This document shows, one piece after another, positions 1-8,111 of a stretch of 45,456 bases of DNA. Under the pieces are notes generated by a model that saw only the letters and a program-made list of their open reading frames with translations, was not told the origin of the DNA and searched no databases. Position numbers and translations under genes: made by a program. This DNA is from JACIWG01 sp049969935. GTDB lineage: Archaea; Thermoproteota; Nitrososphaeria; JACIWG01. Position 1 is the stretch's first letter; each line of letters opens with the position of its first letter. The DNA lies in the NCBI GenBank assembly GCA_049969935.1, contig JBMFNX010000009.1, forward strand, positions 1-45,456, in the 5' to 3' direction.

Positions 1-268
1 TCTTAATATAATTTAAGCTAAAGTTTGAAAAGATACACTTTGTAATCAGCTTCATGGCAAATTATTCTATTATTTTATAATAACAAGCTTATAAAAGGTT
101 CAAGATTGTTATATAAAAAACAAAAATAAGCATATGGTCCAATAAAGTTAGCAATAGGATGACAATTAGTTTCAAAATAAACTTAATGATAATTTTGAAT
201 ACTTTTAATATAGAAGACAAATTTATAAAATTAATATACTTTAATCATAATTTCAAATTTGGTGGTTA

Positions 269-688
269 ATGTTGAACTGGTTTGTTCTAGCAGTTTTAGA
301 CGCATTTTTCGCAGCACTCGTCGCAATTTTTGCGAAAGTCGGATTACAGGGTGTTGACTCCAACGTTGCAACAGCAATAAGAGCCATCGTCATGGCAGTC
401 TTCATAGTAGGCTTCGTAGTAGCCATGGGCAAAGGTCCTCAATTAACACAGCTAACAAGCAAAGACATGATCTTCATAATACTTTCAGGAGTTGCTGGAG
501 CAATATCTTGGCTACTATACTTTGCCGCCCTAAAAATGGCTGACGCCTCAAAGGTTGCACCAGTAGATAGAGCAAGCCTACTATTCGTACTAATATTATC
601 CGCACTAATTCTTGGCGAAAAAATAACATTCAAGACTGCGGTGGCTGGAACCCTAATATTCATTGGAGTCATACTATTTGCCATCTGA
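269..688 (+). CDS. EamA/DMT-family half-size transporter
   Basis: A 139-residue, very hydrophobic protein with about five predicted membrane segments. It resembles one EamA domain of the drug/metabolite transporter superfamily: an N-terminal 'LDAFFAALVAIFAKVG' helix, and a C-terminal helix pair ending 'AGTLIFIGVILFAI' after a 'DRASLLFVLILSALILGEK' stretch typical of EamA. Most DMT proteins have two EamA repeats (about 280-300 residues), so this is a single-repeat form that would need to work as a dimer; such 140-residue versions are a known subgroup. The substrate cannot be told. The ATG follows a G-rich 'ggtggtt' that may serve as a ribosome-binding site. The 268 bases upstream are AT-rich with no recognisable gene. 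Confidence 0.85.
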   Translation: MLNWFVLAVLDAFFAALVAIFAKVGLQGVDSNVATAIRAIVMAVFIVGFVVAMGKGPQLTQLTSKDMIFIILSGVAGAISWLLYFAALKMADASKVAPVDRASLLFVLILSALILGEKITFKTAVAGTLIFIGVILFAI

Positions 689-813
689 TAATCCAAGCAC
701 ACGAATCCCCTTAAGCATGTGATTGTTGAAATTAATGTAAACGTCTATTCATAAACTGGAATCAGTTTCTTTGACCGTAAAGTCTATCGTGGCGTCAACC
801 AATTTTCCCTAGA

Positions 814-1089
814 ATGCCAAGGTACTGGAAAAAGAACGGCAAAAGAGAACTTAAAATCATCATAAGAAACGACTGCTATAAAATCGACGATAAATACCTG
901 CAACTTCCAAAAAAGCTTAAACTAAAACATAAGGGGAAGATGAAATGGGCTGGAAAACAGGGAAGGCTTGAAATAGCTTACGACAAAGTTGATAGAGTGC
1001 GGAGGGGCTTTATGAGTGTGAAAGTTGAGAAGCCTCCTAAACGTGAAGGCAGCAAACCTCTCTACATAGACCTAGGCATAATAAACCTT
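814..1089 (+). pseudogene. tnpB: TnpB (IS200/IS605 OrfB) middle fragment
   Basis: The frame resembles the middle of archaeal TnpB RNA-guided nucleases: 'PRYWKKNGKRELKIIIRNDC', the 'KLKWAGKQGRLEI'-like beta region, then 'LYIDLGIINL', which is the RuvC-I strand with its catalytic aspartate. The N-terminal region of about 80 residues expected before 'PRYWKK' is not readable in this frame. Upstream bases at about 770-812 still read 'FDRKVYRGVNQFSL' in another frame, so the 5' part is eroded. The match ends just after RuvC-I, where sequence of the IS5-like remnant begins. The matching zinc-finger end of a TnpB lies 2.5 kb downstream in the same orientation. The fragment is not functional. Confidence 0.8.
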
Positions 1090-1623
1090 TGCTACCACAC
1101 CCTTTTCTGAAGCCTTCTCTACTAGAGGCTTGAACATTTTAGAGTCTCCCACACTTTCGTCTGTAACCTCTAGGCTGACAACCTTCTTAGATTTTATGTC
1201 CACGGCTACATGCAATTTCACGTAACCTCTCCTCCTCTTCCACCTTTCCCTCATCCAATCACCCCTATTCGAAACCTTATAGCCTGTAGAGTCTATGGAT
1301 AGCTCATAAAACTTATTTGAAGGATTAAGGTCTACGGGTATCGTAAGCCTTCTAACCCTCCTATTCAAAGTTGAATAATCAGGCACAGTAATATCCAAAA
1401 CCTTAGAAAGCATCCTAGCCAAACCTTCAGTATGACGATACGGAAGCCTAAAATACGCTCTAATCAAGGCAAGAAAAATGATCAAACTATTAGGGTAAGG
1501 AGGCCTACCAACCCTCCCACCTCCAACATCAAACCTCCTAAGAGAGTCAAGAAGCCTCCTACTAAAGAAGAAGCTAACCTCCCAAACCAAAACATCATTA
1601 TAGCAAACCCAATCCCGAACCAT
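1072..1623 (-). pseudogene. IS5-like DDE transposase, 3'-truncated
   Basis: A 183-residue fragment of an IS5-family transposase. The DUF772-like N-terminal domain is visible ('GRPPYPNSLIIFLALIRAYF', 'LPYRHTEGLARML', 'VPDYSTLNRR'), followed by the first catalytic Asp ('LSIDSTGYKV') and the strand 'YVKLHVAVDIKSKKVVSLEV'. The frame stops at 'GVVAKVYYA', exactly where the second catalytic Asp should follow, because the sequence runs into the TnpB remnant; the stop codon is made from TnpB bases. The second Asp and the Glu are therefore missing and the element is dead. The other end of the insertion sequence, near 1625-1720, shows no inverted repeat that I can pair. Confidence 0.85.
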
Positions 1624-1740
1624 AACACCTAGCTGATGGCAAAGACCAATAATCTGCTATGACAAACATCCTAGACAAACAAGTCAATTTTGCAACAAAG
1701 CATATTTTGAAACTGCTGGCAACGGCTTCAGCTTATTTCC

Positions 1741-2772
1741 CTAAACTCTTTTCACAGCTATTAATCTTGCAGAATTTTCTCTTTTCATGTAATTTGTTCC
1801 ATCAATGTCTAAAGATGATGTGCCCTCTATCTCATATATTGGAACTATGTATCCTTCGATTGTACGATAATATTTTAGTTTGATGCCGGTAATATTCATT
1901 GTAGTGAATGCTATAATGTCTATTCTCCAGTCCCACCTCGGTGCTCCAGTAGAAATCTTCTCCTTTAACTCGCCTACCACTTCTTCCACTGTCTTTGTAG
2001 GATATGTTTTTAAAGCCTCTATCTTTGACATGGTGAATCCTTCTACTTCAACAATTTCACCCTCGGCATTAAATATTATACTAAAACCTAATCCTTCAAC
2101 CTGTAAACCGTTTATATTTATCGCGAACGATACATGCTTTAAAACTGGTTCACCGTCAACAGTTTTAAACGCGCCAACAGTACATTGATAATTTCCTTCT
2201 GGTAAAAGGCTCCTCTCATAAAGGAAATTTTTCGCCCTTTCAATAAGTAAATTGTCTGGTGGAAAGCCTTTAACCAACTCATTTCTATCAATTTTCCACA
2301 GCCTAAAGTAGCCTCTAGAGTATTCGAAACAGTGTGTAGAATTGTGTACAACATAGGTTTCTGTATCATTGTCATAATAAATTTTATCTGTCATGTATCC
2401 AACTTTTGACGCCAAATCTAGCACATCATCAACATCATTAAGCACATTTACCTTAAACACTGTAAGCTCTTTTGGAACATCAAGTTTAATGTCAGATGCA
2501 ACTTTTATCTCAAACTTTAAAGGATTTTTTGCACCAAAATAAATTTGAGTACCATTAGCGAGCACTATATAATAGTCTACTCTAGGAATTATAACCTTGT
2601 CAGGGGGATAAAGTTGAAAATTAAATTCTGATGAAATAGCTGATGTACTGTAACCTGACGTAATCTTCTGCAAAGGAAGACTTTTTAATGTTTCTAGATA
2701 AGCTGAATAGCAAACAACCAGACACGCCATACCAGCTATCACAAATAAGAGTATTTTAGAGCAACCCTTCAA
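1741..2772 (-). CDS. Hypothetical membrane-anchored extracytoplasmic protein
   Basis: A 343-residue protein of unknown function. Residues about 6-25 form a single hydrophobic segment (signal anchor or uncleaved signal), and the rest is soluble alpha/beta sequence with N-x-S/T sites, suggesting an extracytoplasmic location. The region of about 170-330 ('LLIERAKNFLYE...', 'FNAEGEIVEVEGF', 'EALKTYPTKTVEEVVGELKEK', then 'YYRTIEGYIVPIYEIEG') is reminiscent of PepSY/YycH-like folds, but this is only a resemblance. The start is a TTG 6 bases after the stop of the DUF6345-like gene, and an in-frame TGA lies just upstream, so the two genes are almost certainly co-transcribed and may act together outside the cell. 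Confidence 0.7.
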   Translation of the reverse strand: MKGCSKILLFVIAGMACLVVCYSAYLETLKSLPLQKITSGYSTSAISSEFNFQLYPPDKVIIPRVDYYIVLANGTQIYFGAKNPLKFEIKVASDIKLDVPKELTVFKVNVLNDVDDVLDLASKVGYMTDKIYYDNDTETYVVHNSTHCFEYSRGYFRLWKIDRNELVKGFPPDNLLIERAKNFLYERSLLPEGNYQCTVGAFKTVDGEPVLKHVSFAININGLQVEGLGFSIIFNAEGEIVEVEGFTMSKIEALKTYPTKTVEEVVGELKEKISTGAPRWDWRIDIIAFTTMNITGIKLKYYRTIEGYIVPIYEIEGTSSLDIDGTNYMKRENSARLIAVKRV

Positions 2773-2778
2773 AAGTCA

Positions 2779-3576
2779 TCACCCTGTATACCAGCATGTT
2801 ACAATAATCTTAGTTGCGTCTACTGGAATTTGCTCGTTGAAGCTATCTATAATGTCATTATCTGCAACAGAAGTATTTTCAGCTACTATTCTTGCAATAT
2901 TGTTTGGATGATCCTTGTCTACAAAAGTGTGAAAGAAAGCGTCCTGAACTTTTTCCTTAGGAAAAGGATATGTTCCTGTTAATCTTTTTGCTAGCTCCGG
3001 AATGTCCCCACCTATTACGTCAGGAGAATTTTTAAAACCTAGAAGCATATGTGTGCCTGTTAATGTTTGTGTCCATCCACCAACACCAATTTGGTTACCT
3101 TGATCATCATGTAGTAATTCACATTGAATAATAAATGCCCAAATAGCTTCACCTTTATTGTCTGGGCTTTGATATCCTAATCTAACTTGCTGTGGAATAG
3201 CAGCCCCCTTTCCAGCTCCAAATCCTATTGCAGTATAGTATATTCCATTCACAGGCACTATTGCCGTGTGACCAAGAATAATAGATATTTCTACTTTATC
3301 AGCATATGAGTCATCTAATCCACCATTTGCTTCTTCTACATACATGTAGGGTCCAACATTAGGGTAGTCATATGAAAAAAGTTTGTTCCAATTAGGGTAT
3401 GAGTCAATAATGTTTAAAAAGCTGTCTACTTGATTATACCAAAAATCATTATAATCGTCTTCAAAGGTCATTGCCCCTCCTATATTATAAGAATAAACTT
3501 TTAAGCTGGTTAAGAGAAGAAGTGATAATGTAATAAGGAACATGGTTTTCCTTAAATTAAAACCATATTCTACCAT
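2779..3576 (-). CDS. DUF6345-like secreted protein (caspase-like fold?)
   Basis: A 265-residue protein with a signal peptide (residues about 8-29, 'LRKTMFLITLSLLLLTSLKV'). The architecture resembles the DUF6345 family: an N-terminal 'DDYNDFWYNQVDSFLNIID' segment, a central 'ISIILGHTAIVPVNGIYY' strand carrying a His, then 'AIWAFIIQCELL' carrying a Cys at a strand end, followed by 'WTQTLTGTHMLLGFKNS'. A strand-end His and strand-end Cys in this order is the layout of clan CD peptidases (caspase, gingipain), but no proteolytic activity can be asserted. It is first in a two-gene unit with the downstream hypothetical gene. A TATA-like box lies about 30-45 bases upstream. Sandwiched between two TnpB halves, the pair may have been brought in by transfer. 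Confidence 0.6.
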   Translation of the reverse strand: MVEYGFNLRKTMFLITLSLLLLTSLKVYSYNIGGAMTFEDDYNDFWYNQVDSFLNIIDSYPNWNKLFSYDYPNVGPYMYVEEANGGLDDSYADKVEISIILGHTAIVPVNGIYYTAIGFGAGKGAAIPQQVRLGYQSPDNKGEAIWAFIIQCELLHDDQGNQIGVGGWTQTLTGTHMLLGFKNSPDVIGGDIPELAKRLTGTYPFPKEKVQDAFFHTFVDKDHPNNIARIVAENTSVADNDIIDSFNEQIPVDATKIIVTCWYTG

Positions 3577-3604
3577 CCCCTATCATTAAAAGTATATAAT
3601 ACCC

Positions 3605-3620
3605 ATATATATACTTTATC
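3605..3620 (-). promoter_or_regulatory. TATA box for the secreted-protein pair
   Basis: On the minus strand 'aaagtatatatatggg' is a good archaeal TATA element. Its centre is about 36 bases before the ATG at 3576, placing transcription start near 3587. Based only on the sequence match and position. Confidence 0.5.
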
Positions 3621-3636
3621 CTTAATATATACGATA

Positions 3637-3807
3637 CCGTTCAAATGCCTAGACTGCAGGCTAGAAGCAAATAGAGACGCAATAGGTGTATTAAATATAG
3701 GCTACCTTCAAGGTGAAGGTAGCGTTAACGGGGTGGTGGCACACCCCCTGCTTCTAAGGTGGAATGGGATGAAGTGGGAGCCTAAAAGGGCAATGAACAA
3801 CCAATGA
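3637..3807 (+). pseudogene. tnpB: TnpB C-terminal fragment
   Basis: Fifty-six codons that read as the C-terminus of an archaeal TnpB: 'FKCLDCRLEANRDAIGVLNI' is the second knuckle of the zinc finger joined to RuvC-III (the catalytic Asp is in 'NRDAIG'), followed by the tail 'GVVAHPLLLRWNGMKWEPKR' and a TGA stop. The first zinc knuckle and everything before it are absent. Same orientation as the TnpB middle fragment at 814-1089, so both could come from one element later split by an IS5-like insertion and other DNA. No start codon or promoter belongs to it. Confidence 0.85.
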
Positions 3808-3854
3808 CACCCTAGAAGCAAAGTCTCCCGACTTCAGTCGAGGAGAGTGTCAAC
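3808..3854 (+). mobile_element. IS200/IS605 right end with subterminal hairpin
   Basis: After the tnpB stop, 3825-3845 folds as a hairpin (ctcc-cgact-tc-agtcg-a-ggag) and is followed by 'agtgtcaa', after which the MFS pseudogene frame begins. This is the layout of the right end of an IS200/IS605 element, which also forms the 3' end of the TnpB guide (omega) RNA. A second copy of the same end, on the other strand, lies at 20011-20040, which supports the identification. The guide would start at about 3854; an active guide is unlikely because tnpB is broken. Confidence 0.7.
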
Positions 3855-4391
3855 TCCAAATAATTAAGGACTTCAACATTTTCTATGCCGGAGTAAGGCT
3901 TATCCTCTTCGAAATAGCGTTCCTAATAGCTGGACCAATAAGCGGCAGACTATCTGACAAATTTGGGCAAAAGAAGTTCATGATCTCAAGTCTAACATTA
4001 ACAAGCCTATTCCTACTTTTACTCTTAACCATAGACGTTAACACCCATATAACTGCATCATATTGTACATGATAATTTTGGGCGCAGGAATAGGAATGTT
4101 CTCTTCACCTAACATGAGCTTCATCATGAGGTCAGTACCAGAGGAACGCAGAGGTGTCGCATCCGCTGTTAGAGCCGTCTTCTTTAACGTAGGCTTCACT
4201 GTCAGCTTAAATTTAGCCATTCTAATCATGTCCACACTCATCCCATACCCTCAAGTATCATCAATAATCTCATCAGCAGGCAACATCGCACCCCCTTTGC
4301 AGAAAAAGTTCTCTTCTCTCAAGCCTTAAGCCATACATTTTTATGGATGGGTATACTAAATGCAGTCGCCATAATAGTATCTCTTCTATAA
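3854..4391 (+). pseudogene. MFS transporter (DHA2-like), C-terminal half, frameshifted
   Basis: Three consecutive frames make one transporter: 'LILFEIAFLIAGPISGRLSD' with the MFS motif 'GRLSDKFGQKK' (3854-4069), then 'MIILGAGIGMFSSPNMSFIM' and 'SVPEERRGVASAVRAVFFNV' (from about 4050), then 'ALSHTFLWMGILNAVAIIVSLL' to the stop at 4391. This order fits the second half (helices 7-14) of drug-efflux MFS proteins. The first half is missing: the gene begins abruptly at the IS200/IS605 right end. Frameshifts lie near 4050 and at the C run 4291-4295. Non-functional as read. Confidence 0.85.
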
Positions 4392-4471
4392 GAAAACTTT
4401 AGCCAAAAAATATAACAAAAAATTCTCTTATAATAAACCCAACGTAAATCTATTCAAGTTTAAATTAAAAA

Positions 4472-5017
4472 CTAAATTCTAACATTAATTTTCCTCGCCT
4501 TAACAAAAATCCTAGGAAAAGCTAAATTATAGAAAAGAGGAAAAACCGACAAAACCTTATCGATAAAAATACGCAAAAAAGAAAAACGAGAGAAAGCAGG
4601 AGCCTCACAAAATCTTGTATCAACAATCTCAAACCCTGCACCCTCCAAAAGATTTCTCAAATGCTCAAAAGTAAATAAAGCATAATGCTTATCCAACAAC
4701 TTACTCTCATATCCTCCAACATGTACACCGGATTTAACAAACCTATAATTTGACAAATGAAAACGCCAATATCCAGCATTATCCGTAACCAAAACAACAA
4801 CACCACCAACCCTAAGAATACGAAAAACTTCCTTAACAAAATTAAAGGGATTCTTTAAATGCTCAAGAAGATTCTTGCTATAAACAATATCACAACATCC
4901 ACCTCTTAAAGGGAGACTAAAATTACAATCAGCAATTACATTCACTGTTTTTGTTCTGTAAATATCAATTCTTATTTCACCAATGTCTTCACTGCCACAA
5001 CCGAGATTAACCAGCAT
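4472..5017 (-). CDS. SAM-dependent methyltransferase (class I)
   Basis: A 181-residue Methyltransf_11-type protein. Motif I is 'LVNLGCGSEDIGEIRIDIY' at the extreme N-terminus, followed by 'CDIVYSKNLLEHLKNPFNFV' (motif IV and the typical 'LEHL' helix) and 'EVFRILRVGGVVVLVTDN' (motif VI). The C-terminus 'YALFTFEHLRNLLEGAGFEI' is also family-typical. Because motif I begins at residue 3 the enzyme lacks an N-terminal cap. It sits beside glycosyltransferases, so a sugar or glycolipid methyl acceptor is likely by context; the actual acceptor is unknown. Confidence 0.85.
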   Translation of the reverse strand: MLVNLGCGSEDIGEIRIDIYRTKTVNVIADCNFSLPLRGGCCDIVYSKNLLEHLKNPFNFVKEVFRILRVGGVVVLVTDNAGYWRFHLSNYRFVKSGVHVGGYESKLLDKHYALFTFEHLRNLLEGAGFEIVDTRFCEAPAFSRFSFLRIFIDKVLSVFPLFYNLAFPRIFVKARKINVRI

Positions 5018-5158
5018 TTAAGACAGTAGTTAGAGCACAGATTATAAAAAATTTTGCTTTATGACTTTATTGTTCGAGGATTCTTCTCTGTTTTGAGATT
5101 ATAAGTTTATTTATCATAATTTTATTTTATATGTATGCTTTAACCGTTAGCTCCTTCC

Positions 5159-5897
5159 CTAAAATTTTCTAAAAAACTTTTTAACCGAAAAGTAAAGGAA
5201 AGTAAGATGAACAATAAAGGCTCTAACATAGAACAAAAAACCAGAATACCTTGTAGCATATGTAACATGGGCAAGAGTAAAACCTGATATAAAAAGCTGC
5301 TGATAATTTACAATCCTACCAAGTATTTGCAAAATTATATTCCCCTTTAATTGGATTGCGTAATCGTCTACAAAAACATATCTTGCATGCCCATTCTTGA
5401 TAAAATATTCATAAACATGTATGTCCTCACCATAATTAATATCGGGCCACTTAGTTTTCTTCAAAAAAGTATCCTTGTATGCAATGGTCATTGCAGAGGG
5501 TTCCCTCTCAAAAACAGAGACTTTCCTTTTTCCTTGTACAAAAAGTAAAACTTCAGGATCCTTTGAACTTTCTCTTTCAAAAAACTTCAACAGCATACTT
5601 TAAAAAATTACCATATACTTGGTCAGCGTCAATCTGTTGAATTAAAACATCGCCAATAGCGTTTTCGGCTGCAATCTGTCTACCCAAACCTCGACTACAC
5701 CTTCTCCTAATTAAACGAATTTTTCCCTCCCTAGCAAGCGTTTCCAAGTATTTCTCAGAACCATCAGAACTAAAGTTATCTACAACAACTATTTCAAACC
5801 TGTCATCAACTTGCGGTAACAAACTATCAAAACATCTTTTAACTGTCTTTTTCGTTTGATAGGTGGTCATACAAATGGAATACCGGGGTTTCCTCAT
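5159..5897 (-). pseudogene. Family 2 glycosyltransferase, frameshifted
   Basis: The 5' frame (to about 5580) reads a GT-A domain: 'YSICMTTYQTKKTVKRCFDS' start, 'FEIVVVDNFSSDGSEKYLE' nucleotide-binding strand, and 'DVLIQQIDADQVYG' with a D-A-D metal site. It ends 'YAVEVF' at a stop, and the other frame continues at once with 'ERESSKDPEVLLFVQGKRK' and a C-terminal part with 'WPDINYGEDIHVYEYF' and a hydrophobic tail. The break is at a run of six A (plus strand 5579-5584); five would restore one reading frame of about 245 codons. A sequencing error is as likely as true inactivation. It belongs to the surface-glycan cluster. Confidence 0.85.
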
Positions 5898-5965
5898 ATA
5901 GAGATTAAATTAACAAATATTATATTTAAAAATTTTTAAGGTAACCATAATAAGTTAAAAAGATA

Positions 5966-7120
5966 ATGCGAATCCTCTTATGTCCTGAATACTTTATACC
6001 ACATGTTGGCGGCGGTGAAGTCTGGTTATTTAATGTAAGCAAAATTTTAGCAAGGAAAGGATACAATGTTATGGTTATAAGTTATAAGCATCCAAATCGT
6101 TTCCATAATGAAATTATAGATGGTGTACAAATTTTTAGAATTGGCCCTTTTCCAGTAAAAGGCATTCAACCGTATTTAATTAGAGCTATTTTCAGTACCT
6201 ACGGAATAGTGGTTAAAGGATTGACTTTAGACTATGATATAATAATGGCGAACCAAACCTTTCCTCTCATACCATCTTATATTGTTTCGAAAATTAGAAG
6301 AAAAAATGTGGTCGCAGTCTTTCACGACATATATGGACTAGGTTTCTCATTAAATGAAAAAGGTTTCATTAAAGGTTTCGTCCGCGGAATCGCAGAACTC
6401 GTAGCAATTAAACTAAACTATAACATAATATTAACTGTAAGCGAGTCTACAAAGAAGAAATTAGTTCATGTTGGAGTTAAAGAGGATAAGATACATGTTG
6501 TTGGCGGAGGAGTAAACTTAGAATCAATCGATTCAGTTAAAGCACAAAAATCGTCTAAACCAACAATAATATTCGTAGGAAGACTGGTAAGACTCAAAAA
6601 AGTAGAAAACTTACTTCTAGCCTTTAAAAACATTCTCTCAAAAATACCTGAAACAGAACTTTACATAGTAGGATCTGGTCCGCAAGAAAAAATGCTGAAA
6701 GATTTGGCTAAAAGACTAGATTTATCATCAAATGTGCACTTTACAGGATTTGTTCCAGAAAAAGAAAAAATAAAGCTAATAAAACATGCTTGGGTTCTAG
6801 TGCAACCCAGTATCGCAGAAGGTTTTGGGCTCGTGCTTGCAGAAGCAAACGCTTGTAGAACACCCGTTGTAGCCGTAGACTCTGGCGGCCCAAGAGAAGT
6901 TGTGATAGATGGTGTAACAGGTTTTTTGGTTAAACCAAATGATGTAAAGCAGTTGACAGAAAAAATATTAGAAATATTATCTGATAAAACAAAAATGTAT
7001 AGAATGGGTGAAGATGGAAGGAAGGCTGTTGAAGAAAAATATACATGGGAAAAGGTTGCAGAAAAGGTTGAAAAAATAATATTAACCTGCCTAAACAAGA
7101 AACTAAAAACAAACATATAA
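5966..7120 (+). CDS. Family 4 glycosyltransferase (GT-B)
   Basis: A 384-residue enzyme of normal length. The N-terminal Rossmann domain begins 'MRILLCPEYFIPHVGGGEVW', with the 'GGGE' donor/acceptor loop of GT4. The C-terminal domain has 'PTIIFVGRLVRLKKVENLL' and the E-x7-E signature 'EGFGLVLAE' followed by 'GGPREVVIDGVTGFLV'. It should transfer a sugar from a nucleotide-sugar donor with retention of configuration, probably at the cytoplasmic membrane during glycan or glycolipid assembly. It is divergent from the GT2 gene and followed 28 bases later by the phosphoglycosyltransferase, consistent with one protein-glycosylation or polysaccharide pathway. Confidence 0.9.
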   Translation: MRILLCPEYFIPHVGGGEVWLFNVSKILARKGYNVMVISYKHPNRFHNEIIDGVQIFRIGPFPVKGIQPYLIRAIFSTYGIVVKGLTLDYDIIMANQTFPLIPSYIVSKIRRKNVVAVFHDIYGLGFSLNEKGFIKGFVRGIAELVAIKLNYNIILTVSESTKKKLVHVGVKEDKIHVVGGGVNLESIDSVKAQKSSKPTIIFVGRLVRLKKVENLLLAFKNILSKIPETELYIVGSGPQEKMLKDLAKRLDLSSNVHFTGFVPEKEKIKLIKHAWVLVQPSIAEGFGLVLAEANACRTPVVAVDSGGPREVVIDGVTGFLVKPNDVKQLTEKILEILSDKTKMYRMGEDGRKAVEEKYTWEKVAEKVEKIILTCLNKKLKTNI

Positions 7121-7148
7121 TAATTTTAAAAGTATTACAAATAAGGTG

Positions 7149-8111
7149 ATGAACATTTACATAACAACAGCACTACTCTCAATAACCTCGTTTGCAATAG
7201 TATATATTTCAACACCATGTATTTCAAAAAGGTTGAAGGAAAAAAGTATTGTAGGAATAGACATGCACAAGAAAAATAATGAGAAAATACCTGTAGCAGG
7301 AGGAATAGCACTACTATTAGGTTTCACAAGCGCCCTAACATTGGCTGGAACACTAGACCTAGACACAAAAGCCCTAATGCTCATATATATTACAGCAACA
7401 TTAGCCTGTTTACTGGGACTATTAGATGACCTACTAACACTAAGCAAAAAAACACTCGTAACATTCTCACTACTAATAGGAACACCCTTCCTCACATACC
7501 ATAAAGGCTCAACATTCATAACACTAACACCATTCGGACCACAAGACTTGGGAATAATATTCTGGCCCCTAGCATTACTCGGTGTAGCATTTTTAGCAAA
7601 CAGTGTAAACATTTACGCAGGATTCAACGGACTAGAAGCAGGACTAGGTTTCATAACATCAGCAAGCCTAGCAATCTCAGCCCTCATATACAATTCCCTA
7701 GAATCTACACTAACACTATCCATACTAGCAGCATCACTACTAGCATTCCTAAAATACAACTATTATCCAGCAAAAGCATTCATAGGAAACAGTGGAACAT
7801 ACATGACAGGAGCAATAATCGCATCAGCAATAATCGTGGGAACAATAAAAACAGCGGGAATAATAGCATGCACACCATACATAATAAACTTCATACTAAG
7901 AGCAAAAGACAAATTCAAATGGACAGTAGGCACAACAACAGAAGACAACAAAATAGTATCAGAAAAAATATGCGCACTATGGAGTATATTCATGTACAAA
8001 AAACCAGCAGACGAAAAAACAATAGTAAAAAAATGTTGGCTAACACAAACAGTATTCGGCACACTAGCAATACTATACTCATATATTGCTGTCTACACTA
8101 ATCTCTTCTAA
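7149..8111 (+). CDS. MraY/Alg7-like polyprenyl-phosphate sugar-1-P transferase
   Basis: An integral membrane protein of about 320 residues with roughly ten helices in the GT4/MraY-WecA-Alg7 superfamily. Signature sites: 'KIPVAGGIALLLGF' after helix 1, 'LLGLLDDLLTLSKK' with the Asp-Asp pair, 'NSVNIYAGFNGLEAGLG' (nucleotide/Mg site), and 'FIGNSGTYMTGAII', equivalent to the catalytic 'GDSG' loop but with N in place of D. In archaea this class starts N-glycan or glycolipid synthesis by moving a sugar-1-phosphate from a UDP-sugar to dolichyl phosphate. An in-frame GTG directly precedes the ATG, so the start may be 7146. The 3' end overlaps the opposing gene by 14 bases. Confidence 0.85.
   Translation: MNIYITTALLSITSFAIVYISTPCISKRLKEKSIVGIDMHKKNNEKIPVAGGIALLLGFTSALTLAGTLDLDTKALMLIYITATLACLLGLLDDLLTLSKKTLVTFSLLIGTPFLTYHKGSTFITLTPFGPQDLGIIFWPLALLGVAFLANSVNIYAGFNGLEAGLGFITSASLAISALIYNSLESTLTLSILAASLLAFLKYNYYPAKAFIGNSGTYMTGAIIASAIIVGTIKTAGIIACTPYIINFILRAKDKFKWTVGTTTEDNKIVSEKICALWSIFMYKKPADEKTIVKKCWLTQTVFGTLAILYSYIAVYTNLF

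Noticed and set aside
1741..3576. A composite transposon carrying the secreted pair.
   Set aside because: No matching inverted repeats or second IS5 copy could be found on the other side; only remnants flank it.
7149..8111. Peptidoglycan enzyme MraY.
   Set aside because: No other murein genes are present and the neighbours are glycan genes of an archaeon; the Alg7/AglH-like role fits better.
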